Source: Populus alba
Lineage: Eukaryota; Streptophyta; Magnoliopsida; Malpighiales; Salicaceae
NCBI RefSeq assembly: GCF_005239225.2
Contig: NC_133293.1
Location: 21,358,333 to 21,422,332 of the forward strand
Length of the DNA: 64,000 nt
Direction of reading: 5' to 3'
Shown here: positions 12,422 to 22,229 of the stretch, in pieces
How the letters are laid out: each line of letters begins with the position of its first letter
Position numbering within the stretch: the first letter of the stretch is position 1
The notes under the pieces: model-generated
Told to the model about the DNA's origin: nothing
What the model saw: only the letters and a program-made list of their open reading frames with translations
Databases searched by the model: none
Program-made: the position numbers and the translations under genes

Positions 12422-14050
12422 TTAGTTTATCTGTTCAATATTATCAGCATCGTTACCAAGATGAAAATAAGATGAAGATTGTTATTATTTCAAGAATTTT
12501 AAAAAATAATAAAAAGAATATTTAATAACATATTTATTTATAATATTTATCTTCATTCTTCAATTTAATACAACCTAAATACACAGAATTCATCCATTCA
12601 TTACAAAATATACATTGATTGCAAGGGGAAACATATCAAGATTTAATTGAAAGATTAAATGTTACATCTTGGAATCCAGAAACTCATTTGAACCACAAGT
12701 AAGCTAATATTAATTTTTTTTTAATCAAAATTAAATAAAAATAGAGACCGACGCACTCCATGGCTATCATACCATCTTTATTTATGACCGGTGATGGTGC
12801 ATGCAACACACTTGTAAATTGGGCCCACATCCCCATCAAATATCAAAGTCAACTAAGAAACTAGCATCGTGGGCTTTCTAAAATCGACCATATTGCTATC
12901 ATCAACAGCAAAAACACTTTTCCCTACAATTCATGGAGAACACTATCGGATTATAGGGTCAGCATCATGTTCTTTGCTGAGAAGGTCTTGAAAAGAATTC
13001 AAGGGTCACGATCTCTTGTAGCCTCACATCACTTCAATCATACACTGTCCATTACTAAAAAGTCTGAGCTAGTTATGATTAATCTATGCATGTGTGTATA
13101 ACTCGCGGTTATGGTTTAATACTTTGTCATATACCACGTATAGGTTGTTCTTTGGATCAACTTTCAAATCATGTTAATCTAGATCATTTTTATTTTTATT
13201 TTCTTAATAAAAACCATAATGCTTCATTTAATTAAAAATAAATTAAAATAATATTTTTATTTTTAACATCAACCCATAAAACACATTAAAAAACACTCAA
13301 GCAACATCAATTTCAACTAAAAAAACTACTCGAGAAAAGGAAATCATTCAATGATAAGATTCAGGGCTGAGTGTTCTCTATTCTTGAAATAGTAAAGAGA
13401 AAAAATAAAACTAAGGGCCCTGTTTAATCCTGTGATGGTTTTTGATAAACATTTCTCAAAAACACTACAAATAAGTAAATGCTAATTGAATTAATAAATA
13501 AAAAACTTGTAAGCCAGGAAAAAAGAAACGATTAAAACAAAACGTAGAGGTTTCTGGGAAATTTTAATTAAAAAAAAATTAAAAGGAAAAGAAAGGGTTG
13601 ATAAAAGATTTAACATCGCATCCTCCAGTATCTATCATAAATAAACTCTACTAAGTATAGGCGTGAGTCCAGCCCACCTTGAAACTGGGCTGTTAAACTT
13701 TGAATTATCGTTCATCAAGAAACGGCCCATCGGGCTTGAGTCCGGTCTTAAAATAGACAACGAGAATCAACCCTATTTTATTACATAATAACCGGATTAT
13801 TAAAATCACGGTTTTAAGGTTTGATCCAGGATTTCTCAGATCATTTTTTGTAATTAATTAACCTGATTTGAGTTTAAGACTTGAGTTGAGCTAGTCGATC
13901 AGAATAGCATAATTAATTGATAATATATATAAAATGAAATACTAAAATAAACAGACTTAAATATTTGCTAAACTTTAATGGGCACAAATAAGGAAACATT
14001 TCCATAGTACACAACAGAAATCATCTGTTCATGACTTTCCCAGAAGCCGA

Positions 14051-15235
14051 TTACTCCTCGCCCTTGGAATTGTCAATGATGTTGGAGTAGAAATCCCAGT
14101 CAGGATGGGTAGCTGTTATAGCAGACTGTCCAAAGGGGTGTTCCTTCACATATGCAGGGACATCTGCTGCTCTTGCCAGGCCATCCAAGTACCGTCGGAG
14201 CTCGCCATTTGGACCTAAAGTAGCATCATCCAGCTGGTCCGGCCTGTATTCGGTGGGAAATATCGCCGTGCAAGGCTGAAAGGAAAAACAGATGAATGAG
14301 ATTTGAATCAAGTTGAGCAATTTAAACAATTGATCTTGAAGTTCTGGTTATTACGGGATTTAGAAGCGCCTTGTAAGGTTTATCATCAATCAGTAATGTG
14401 TTTGATGAAGAATACTGCCCTTTTCTCCATGGAAGATTAGAGGACTTGTTGTCCCATAGTTTCTTCAGCTCCTTGAAAAAGATTGGCTTGTTCTTGTTTT
14501 CCTTGGTGCTGAACCCAGAATTAGTGCAGTCATCTTGGTCCTAAAGAGGGAGCACATGCAATAGACAACAAGGAACAACTTGAGTTAGTTTTCTGGGACA
14601 GTTGCGACAGATACATAAGAGATAGAGACAAAGCCTCTTCTGTCCGTCCGTAACGATAACCAAACGCTATCTTAATTGCATAAGCACGAATTTGGTCTCC
14701 TACCCAGACAAATAAGAGTCTGCCTTTGAATTCTCCTATCACACAATCAAGGGCAGTTTCCAAGTTGGTCCTGTTTCTCATGTTCAGAGCAGAAAAACGA
14801 GTGAATTTCTGAATAATACGGATAGCATCTAGCAAGGAAATTAGACATGAACGGGGAAGATGCAACCCTACCAACCTTTTGGCAGAGGACCAGATTCCAA
14901 CATCAAACCTTTCAAGGCAAAATCTCACGAACTCTTCACAGAATGGCCTCTTGTAAACTGAGAGAGACGATCGTTAAACAGGAGCAAGTAAAAACCTTGG
15001 TAGCAAGAGGAGTGTAACCTGAAAACTTACCGAAAAAGCTTCCACTGGCATCATCAGGAGTACGATTATCTGGGATATTGGCCCTGTTTTTGTGAAACAC
15101 CCTGTCACACAGTACCCCAGCTAGATCAAGTACAAGAAGATTCTTGCTTCCATCTGGACCAAGGCTTAGCTTCTCTAGTTCAATGTCATCCCCATCTTCT
15201 TCATGACAATTTAGGTCATCCCTATTGCCAGCCAT
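14051..15235 (-). CDS. FCP1/NIF-like HAD-fold protein, tandem copy A, 254 aa
   Basis: Exons on the minus strand: 15235-15031, 14957-14876, 14770-14704, 14540-14355, 14275-14051; phases join perfectly and end in TAA. The protein is a plant member of the NLI-interacting-factor (FCP1/SCP) HAD family. Conserved pieces in order are LLVLDLAGVLCDR (motif I), YKRPFCEEFVRF, VGIWSSAK (motif II), LLFVWDQDDC, KPIFFKELKKLW (motif III region), NTLLIDDKPYKALLNP (motif IV, DD kept), TAIFP and the C-terminal HPDWDFYS. Motif I keeps the nucleophile Asp, but the second Asp of DxD is Ala, so full phosphatase activity is doubtful. No targeting signal is evident. The gene has the same exon plan as copy B, 2.6 kb upstream in its direction of transcription. 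I chose the ATG of MAGNRDD because the upstream in-frame sequence looks like leader. Confidence 0.85.
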
Positions 15236-15908
15236 CTTGATTGTGTGGTGAGTCTGAAATTTCAAAGTTTAGTTTGACCTTTTAAGCGAAGTGGTAGCTG
15301 GCTAGGCAGGCGTCGGATCATGTGTTTGAAGGTTACTAATTATTAATTAAGTAATACTATTGCCCTTGAACTTCTGCTGATTAATCACAAAGGATTAATT
15401 AATACTTTGGGCTTGCTCAAAATTAAGGCACGCTAGTTAAGAAACATTAATTATAATATTGTCTCGGTCAGGTCAAAAAGTATATAGAAAAATAGTTGCA
15501 GATACAGAAATATTTTGTGGAAAACATGAACTCTGCTTCATGGAGAAGTTAACGTAAAGGAAAAGTAAGAGTCCGAGCCAAACATTGGTTTTCAAAAAGG
15601 CAAAAACCCTGCCTTTAAAAAAGAAAAAAAACATCATGGGAAATCAATCTATTGCTATGGCTTTTGGACAATCTTATCAAATCCAGCTTTTCATCATCTA
15701 ACTTGAGTTAGGATTTTAATTAAACAGAAAGAGAATTGATCTGCTTCGTATTATTGCTCATGAATTGTTCGTAAGTTGTTTATGATGCCTAATTAAAAGT
15801 GACCGTACGTCCTTGAAAACGATTAGCTTAATTGGATTGATCACCAAGCCTTCGTTAAGATTCCGTCGAAAGTAGTCTAAAACAAATTAAAAGACAAGAC
15901 AAGAACTA

Positions 15909-16110
15909 GTGGGTGTGCCTTTGCCGAGACAGGATTTCTCGTCACCTTTGGTAAAAGCATGTAATGGTCACAATAACGAAGTGATTTCTAGTTCTCATTT
16001 CATAGCCTTTTTTTTTTTTTTTCTTTTTTTATGGATTATAACTTCTTTTTCCACCAATAAGCTTGTAGTTGAATGGTGTTGTTGTTCTTGTAAAATTCGT
16101 TGTCTTCGTA
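15909..16110. repeat. Partial relative of the 19766-20162 inverted-repeat element
   Basis: Shares GAAGTGATTTCTAG, TTTCATAGC, CACCAATAAGCTT and CTTGTAAAATTCGTT blocks, in the same order, with the interiors of the elements at 19766-20162 and 20237-20526. The long terminal repeats are not visible. It lies about 670 bases upstream of the copy A start, close to the 640-730 base spacing seen upstream of copy B. Confidence 0.55.
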
Positions 16111-16195
16111 AATTAACAAAAAATAAAAATTATAGTGTCTATAAAGTAATTAAATACGAGTGCGTGATTACTTTCTAAATATATACATATATTAT

Positions 16196-16221
16196 TTATA
16201 TATATATATATATATATATAA
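16196..16221. repeat. (TA)n microsatellite
   Basis: TA dinucleotide run. Confidence 0.9.
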
Positions 16222-16849
16222 AAGATGGGTAATGAAAGAAAAAAATAATTTGATGACCCTTAAAAAATAAAAAGAATATTTATATCTATAATAAAAATAT
16301 GTTTCTTTTATTTTCTCTCTTTTATATTTCTTTCCTTTCTATCTCTCTCTTGGAAAAAGCAAGTGTGAAGGTTCTCAAAACTTAATTAAGAAGCAGAGAT
16401 TTATTTCCTTTACTTGTAAAAGCAGAAGGGGTTTGATCAAAGCAATCCATTGGAAATTTTATCTGATTGGTTATTTAGTTTTTTCTTTTTAAAGAAACAG
16501 TGTGATAATTTAATAATTAGTAGGCTTTTCTTATTGTTATCGAATATAATCATTTGTTGTCTCACTTATGTAGACAAGGGCAAAGGACATAGGTTCCCCT
16601 CAAGGTTCTGTGACAAAATAAGCTTTCAATTCGACACCATCTTGTTTGTTCGATGAAAAATAATTTTTTAAATTTTTATATATTTATTTATTATTAAAAA
16701 AATTAATCAATAAAATATATTTTCTAGTTAAAGAAAATTTAACTTAGTTTTTCAGGAAAGAACTTTTTTTTATTTTGAGAGGAAAAATATTTTTTAAAAT
16801 TTGTGAAAAATTTAGAAATATCATGTTATTTAGTGATTATAACAAATTT

Positions 16850-17260
16850 AATCATCAAACTTTTGATTGCAATATATTTTATTTTGAGTCTTTTTTTTTT
16901 CAATTTACCCCTTAAAATTTGATTTAATTTGATTTTTATATTAACTATGGTCCTTATTTTTATGATTGTTATTTGCTTCTCTTTTATTATTTTTTAATTG
17001 AATTTTTTATCTATTAAATTTGATCCTTATTCTTTTTATTGTTACTTATTTTATTTGAAACAATTTATAAAATTATAATTATTATTATTTTAATTTCATC
17101 ATCTTTCATTTTTTTTATTTATTAGATTTGAGTTTTATTATTTTGATTGTTATTTATTTTATTTAAAATAATTTATGAAATTAAATTATTTTTTTCAGTT
17201 TCATTCTAATTCAATCTTTTAATTTGCAAGATTTGTTACTTATTATTTTAATAAACTTAA
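16850..17260. repeat. Degenerate tandem array, T-rich
   Basis: Diverged repeats of a unit containing (C/T)TTATT.TTTTGATTGTTA, then TTATTTTATTTGAAA.AATTTAT.AAATTA. The clearest copies start near 17020 and 17127, with a shorter one near 16946. No coding potential. Confidence 0.5.
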
Positions 17261-17881
17261 AAAAAAATATTATTAAGTTATTTTTTAGCTTATTTTTCAT
17301 GACATAGCTAAATACTAGAAAGTGCTTTTCAATTTTTTTTCCATGACTCCACCAAATATCAAAAAATAATTCATTTTTCATAAATCTACTTTCCAAGAAA
17401 ATCCCTTCTCAAAATAAAATTATTTTCCAGCAAAGCCAACAAACAGAGCCTAAAACTTAATGAAAGAATTTTTATCGTGTATTTTAATGTTTTTAAGGGA
17501 AAAATAATTAAAACTAAATTAATCTTCGTTTTTACCCTTTTTTGTTTAGTGGTATTTCCTTCAAATTACCGGAAAACCCCAAAACGTTGTCGGATATCTC
17601 TGAACAAAGTCCTGAATGCATGTTGTTTAGCATAAGTTTTTAAGAAAAAAACTGCTACTGCTAGGATTTACAAGTGGATCAAGAAAATTTAAACATCGAA
17701 CAGAGGTCTGCCAAATTCTATAATTAATTAAACATGATCTTTAACAAAATATGAAACATATGGATTAAGGCAACAGAATTACTGCAGGTTTGTTCAGCAC
17801 ACCAAACAACATAAAAATAAGCAAACAGCATATATACAATATAAAAACATCTCCATTGTTGTTTTTTGAAAACTATCCTTG

Positions 17882-19125
17882 CTACTTCACGATCGGTTCC
17901 TTGCTATGAAGTCGAACAATCTTGGAGTAAAAATCCCAGTCAGGGTGCAAGGGAGTGATTGCAGGCTTCCCAAAAGGATGGTCCTTCACATAGGAGGGAA
18001 CATCTTTAGCATCAGCCAGGCCTTCCAAGTAGACCCGAAGATCACCCTCAGGACCTAATCCAAATTAAATCAGTAACTATATAATTAGTTTGGTTAATAA
18101 TATATATTAATCAATCCTATAAGAACAGATGGTACGCAGCAGGACTTACCTAAAGCAGAATCAGTGACGCAGTCCACCGTGTATTCGTCAGGAAAAATCG
18201 CGGTGTGGGACTACAAAAATGGACAAGGAGGACAGAATCATCTAAGTCAACAAATTAACAAACTGTTTTAATTTAAGTAAAAGGTGATGGTTAGTTTTAT
18301 TACAGGATTTAGAAGAGACTTGTAGGGGTCATTATCAATCAGCAAAGTGTTCAAAGAAGTATCTTGCCCCTTGCACCATGAAAGAGCAGAGAGCTGCTTA
18401 AATTGCTTGAGAAATATGGGCTTCTTCTTGTTCGTCAAGGTTTTGAATCCTGAATCAGTACATCTGTCTTGGTCCTGGAAAAGGATATCTTTAATAAGAC
18501 AGGAACGATCCCTGAAAAGAGATTGTAAGATGAAGCAAGACAGGTAACCCATTTACTTACCCAAGAAAATAACAGCTTGGACCTGAAACCTCTCATAACA
18601 CCATCAAGAGCATCATTCATGTACCATCTGTTTCAGACAGCAAAAAGAAACATGGTTAGGACAGGACATCATTCAACATAAAAGGTTACTGTAAAATAGA
18701 TAGGTTTTTACTCACTCTCTAGCAGAAGACCAGATTCCAACCTCGAATCTTTCAAAGCAGAATTTCACAAAATCATCGCAGAATGGCCTCTTGTAAACTG
18801 ATCAGAAGAGAATATACCTCGTAAGAACAAAAAAGCAAAAACGCTGCAGATTGATCACAACTTTACCTTCAAAGCTTCCATACGCAGTATCAGGAAGGCG
18901 GTTTGTCTTCACGTTGCGACCGCGTTTAAGGCAGACCCTGTGACATAGCAGCCCGCCAAGGCAAAGGATGAGGAGTTTCTTTTCCGGAACTTTAAGGCTT
19001 AGTTTTTCCACTGAAAGAATATCATCAGGCAAATCTCCCTTGTCTTCTTCGTTGTCCTTACTGTCATCATCGTGGATTACTGACTTGAGCTTCAGGCTAC
19101 TGTCTGTGCTCTTTCCTTCAGCCAT
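17882..19125 (-). CDS. FCP1/NIF-like HAD-fold protein, tandem copy B, 270 aa, probable pseudoenzyme
   Basis: Exons on the minus strand: 19125-18867, 18797-18716, 18627-18561, 18474-18304, 18210-18150, 18054-17882; in frame and ending in TAG. It is the tandem paralogue of copy A: exons 2 and 3 are the same lengths (82 and 67 bases) and read YKRPFCDDFVKF, VGIWSSAR and LLFSWDQDRC. The last exon of A is split here by an extra intron after SALG. Catalytic residues are further decayed. Motif I reads ILCLGGLLCHR, so Cys replaces the nucleophile Asp and Gly the acid/base Asp. Motif IV is LLIDNDPYKSLLNP, with Asn for the second Asp. The frame, splice sites and promoter are intact, so the gene is probably expressed as a catalytically dead protein. 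The N-terminus is longer and acidic (DDDSKDNEEDKGDLPDD). Confidence 0.85.
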
Positions 19126-19218
19126 CTTAACCTTAATGTGGTGAGTTTTGATGATGTACAAGATTGGGATTAGGATTAAGATGATGTTGTAGTGGTGGGA
19201 TACTCGTGGTTGGGTATC

Positions 19219-19228
19219 TATATATATA
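19219..19228 (-). promoter_or_regulatory. TATA box of HAD copy B
   Basis: Self-complementary TATATATATA about 95 bases upstream of the ATG at 19125, in proper spacing for a plant minus-strand promoter. Confidence 0.5.
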
Positions 19229-19263
19229 GTTGAATTTGGTTGCAACTTTTGAAAACACTCCCT

Positions 19264-19660
19264 GGCTAACATTTAATAAATAGTAACGGGATTTAATTAC
19301 ACTGTTGGGACTTTCATTTTCAATAAAGATTACTTGATTCCCAAGTCCAAATTCAAAGCATGGGAATGTTGATTTTTTTGTATTATTATTTTTGAGAGAG
19401 AATATTAATTTCGATGTTCCCAATATATATTTCGATGAATCCATGATTAATGATTCTTAACAAGTTTAATTTTAATCTCAAAATTAATCGTGCTAGTTTC
19501 CAATACATATCTGTCTGTCTGTCTGTCTGTCTTTGAAGTGCATCTACTTCCTGTTACATAGTCTCAAACCACACGAGGCTAGAGAACACTCAATTGCTTA
19601 AGCCATGAAAGTTCGTGTTCCCAAGTGGATTCAAAATATATCTGGAATAATGAAATACAT
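19264..19660. repeat. Promoter-block duplication, copy 1
   Basis: Sequence upstream of HAD copy B that recurs, diverged but collinear, at 21150-21665. Shared landmarks include CTAACATTTAATAAAT, CATTTTCAATA, CAAATTCA.AGCATGGGA, CTCAAAATTAATCG, CTACTTCCT, CTCAAACCACAC and TAAGCCATGAAAGTTC. Confidence 0.75.
19511..19532. repeat. (CTGT)n microsatellite
   Basis: Five tandem CTGT units followed by CT. It lies inside promoter-block copy 1 and is absent from copy 2. Confidence 0.9.
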
Positions 19661-19765
19661 TTTTTATATGTTACCTTGCATGCATGCTTTTTTATTATTT
19701 TCCCATGCAATTGCTAAATCGAAGCAATTTCCCCGTCATGCGTGCTCATCTAAATCTTCCTGAAG

Positions 19766-20162
19766 ATGAATGTTTGGTTTGAATTGCAAAGCTAAAGAAA
19801 TGCAGAGATCATTTTAAATAATTCCAAAAAAAAGTACTGATATATATAGTCTTTGTTGAGACTACATAACAGTAAAAATCATGAAGTGTTTTCTAGTTGT
19901 CGTTTCATAGCTTTTTTTCAAGTCTATAGATTAGACTTTTCCTTCACCAATAAGCTTCTAATGCTTCTTGCATGGTATTCTTGTAAAATTTGTTCCACCA
20001 GGAACTTTGCCAACTTTGGTAAAGCACGGTGGCAAAGTAAATATCCTATCTCTTTTTTACTGTTATATGGTCTCAACAAAGACTATATCAGCACTTTTTT
20101 TTTAGAATTTTTTAAAATGAACTCTGCACTCTTTAGCTTTGCAATCCAAACCAAACACTCAT
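19766..20162. mobile_element. Inverted-repeat (foldback/MITE-like) element, 397 bp
   Basis: The left arm (19766-19861, starting ATGAATGTTTGGTTTG) is repeated as its reverse complement in the right arm (about 20069-20162, ending CCAAACACTCAT). The arms are about 95 bases and roughly 90 percent identical by eye. Between them lie about 205 bases of unique sequence. No transposase frame is present. A target-site duplication is not obvious. The core may contain a scrap of a HAD gene (see findings). Confidence 0.7.
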
Positions 20163-20236
20163 AGTATTGTTTGTTAATGCGGCAAGCTGTGGGATTGGCT
20201 GTGCTGGCAAACAAGCTCTACTTGTAGAACCAAGTG

Positions 20237-20526
20237 TTTGGGTTTGAATTGCAAAGCTAAAGAAATGCAGAGTTCATTTTAAAAAATTCTAAAAAAAAAG
20301 TGCTGATATAGTCTTTGTTGAAAATCATGAAATGATTTCTAGTTGTCGTTTCATAGTTTTTTTTCAAGTCTATAGATTAGACTTTTCCTTCATCAATAAG
20401 CTTCTAGTGCTTCTTGCTGGTATGCTTGTAAAATTCGCTCCACCAGGAACTTTGCCACCTTTGGTAAAGCATGGTGGCAAAGCAAATATCCTATCTCTTT
20501 TTTACTTTTACATGGTCTCAACAAAG
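20237..20526. mobile_element. Second, truncated copy of the inverted-repeat element
   Basis: Repeats the left arm (GTTTGGGTTTGAATTGCAAA) and the whole core of the 19766-20162 element, but stops at GGTCTCAACAAAG. Only the start of the right arm survives. It is directly oriented relative to the first copy and 75 bases from it. A perfect 10-base hairpin, CTTTGCCACC/GGTGGCAAAG, occupies 20450-20482. Confidence 0.7.
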
Positions 20527-20816
20527 TATTGTGAACGTTGTTTTTATTTTATTTTATATGTGACTAAGTCACCGAGTCACTCATTATACCTTAGAAGCAA
20601 ATGAGCAGGGCCTACTGCTATGGTATTGTAAACGTCTGCGGACACTAGGTGCAATCTATTGTTGTGGATGTTGTTGGGAGGATGCAACAGGTCTCCTTGA
20701 AACTTGGGATTGGCGCTTGACATTGGCTTCTTTGCAAGTAAAAAACTCTCTGGTTCGTCACGTGAAGGTTGCAACTTTTGAAATTCTTTTACGTGGATCA
20801 CATCCCACCGTTTGCA

Positions 20817-20818
<2 letters not shown>

Positions 20819-20866
<48 letters not shown>
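20819..20866. repeat. (AT)n microsatellite
   Basis: About 48 bases of AT dinucleotides, inside the duplicated promoter block. Confidence 0.95.
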
Positions 20867-20868
<2 letters not shown>

Positions 20869-21149
20869 TCAACTAATCTTAATTTGACCCTTTGAAAAGA
20901 GCCTAATTATTTTGGAGTAATTGAATGTTATTGATTGTATCCCATCATTTACTCAAAAGAGATTTGGATTTCATTCAGTTAATGCTCTAAGACTGCAATA
21001 ATAGAAATAGAATTGTCAGGAATTTATTTGGTTATAGAGACGGATAGGTCAAAATAAATAAGTGGATTTTTATTTTATATATCCTTTCTGTCCCATTTAT
21101 TTTTATATTTTTTTATGATGAGACAATAGCCACACGTTAACCATAGCCT

Positions 21150-21752
21150 TACTAACATTTAATAAATGATAACTGGCTTTCTTTCACTATTGGATTTTCA
21201 TTTTCAATAGAGATTATTTCATTCCCAGGTCCAAATTCATAGCATGGGACTGTTGATTTTTTTTAGAAAGAATATTTTCAGCATTTCAGTTCATATTTCG
21301 ACTCTTGAGTTTCCAGAGCATCATGAATCCACGATTAGTTATTCTGAACAAGTTTCTATTGGCTTTCATCAGCTAAACCTATTCACTGAATACATGGCCA
21401 AGAATCCTATTGGTATTCTCCATTTAAATGCAGAGCCTCAAAATTAATCGCACTAGGTTGTGGAGGAGAAACCCCTTGGATGGGTCTTGAAATATTGTTC
21501 TATCCATGTCTGTTTGTTAAGTCCGACTCAGGCAAGTTAGTGCATGTGCAACTACTTCCTACAAACACAAAACCTCAAACCACACAAGGCTTAGCAGACA
21601 TTCAATTGCGTAAGCCATGAAAGTTCCTGTCCCAAGTGGATTCAAAGAATATCGAGATCATCTTTTTTTTTTCTTTTTCTTTTTTTGAAGATTTGTGTTT
21701 AGTTTGAGTTACAAAGCTAAAGAATACAGAGTTCATTATAAAAATTTCCATC
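21150..21752. repeat. Promoter-block duplication, copy 2
   Basis: Diverged collinear copy of 19264-19830, extending through the first part of the left arm of the inverted-repeat element (GTTTAGTTTGAGTTACAAAG at about 21698). A further short match, GGTTGCAACTTTTGAAA, lies at 20767, separated by inserted AT-rich DNA. No HAD coding sequence follows it. Confidence 0.7.
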
Positions 21753-22229
21753 AGCTTTGATTTTGAAATGGCAAAGTACAACATGTTATAAGATACGAAA
21801 CGGGAAGACAGTGTTAAAGTGGAGGTATACATAGTAATAAGTTACTCGAGCAATTTGAGCCCAGAATCCTTATCTTCCATTTCACACCAAACAATCTTCC
21901 TCTAGACACGAAGAAATTTATGAAGAAAATATTTAATCAAGCTGCAAAAGCACTTAAAAATAAGCATGTCTGAGAAGAATGTTGCCCATCTTTGCCCATG
22001 TAATGAATCACCTAATAGAGAAGGAAAACAGTTCAAACATGAAAATGTCATCTCCATGACAAAACAGCTATGATACTTGCACTTCAAGACAGAAACAGAA
22101 CTATGAAGCTGAAGAGTTTAAACAACAGGGCTCACCAGCTAGTAATCAAGCAGATATGCCATCAACTTGGTAGCACTCTAGCATTTTCGCTTGCAGATAA
22201 ATCATTTTACGAAACCCCTTATGACAATA

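Larger units (their letters stand above)
8366..14050. other. Gene-free AT-rich intergenic DNA
   Basis: About 5.7 kb with no supported gene. It holds three TA microsatellites, a MITE at 10121-10327, a duplicated block at 11884-12065 and remnants of dispersed AT-rich elements at about 8395-8560, 9040-9180, 11220-11375 and 13770-13920. The short open frames (for example 11382-11573 and 11663-11860) lack codon structure, homology or splice context. Confidence 0.6.
15236..17881. other. Intergenic region between HAD copies A and B
   Basis: Promoter side of copy A and 3' side of copy B. It contains a partial relative of the 19766-20162 element (15909-16110), an AT microsatellite (16196-16221) and a T-rich degenerate tandem array (16850-17260). 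No gene is supported. The 89- and 68-residue open frames here lie in repeat DNA. Confidence 0.55.
19126..22229. other. Promoter of copy B plus duplicated and inserted repeat DNA
   Basis: This 3.1-kb gene-free stretch holds the copy B promoter (about 19126-19660), an inverted-repeat element (19766-20162), a second partial copy (20237-20526), a TA microsatellite (20819-20866) and a diverged duplicate of the promoter block (about 20767-21752). The rest, to 22229, is probably the 3' UTR and flank of the MAM33 gene. No open frame here is supported as a gene. Confidence 0.6.

Noticed and set aside
14530..14928. 132-codon frame within HAD copy A read as a single exon
   Set aside because: It reads through two introns; splice sites at 14876, 14770 and 14704 give the family sequence shared with copy B.
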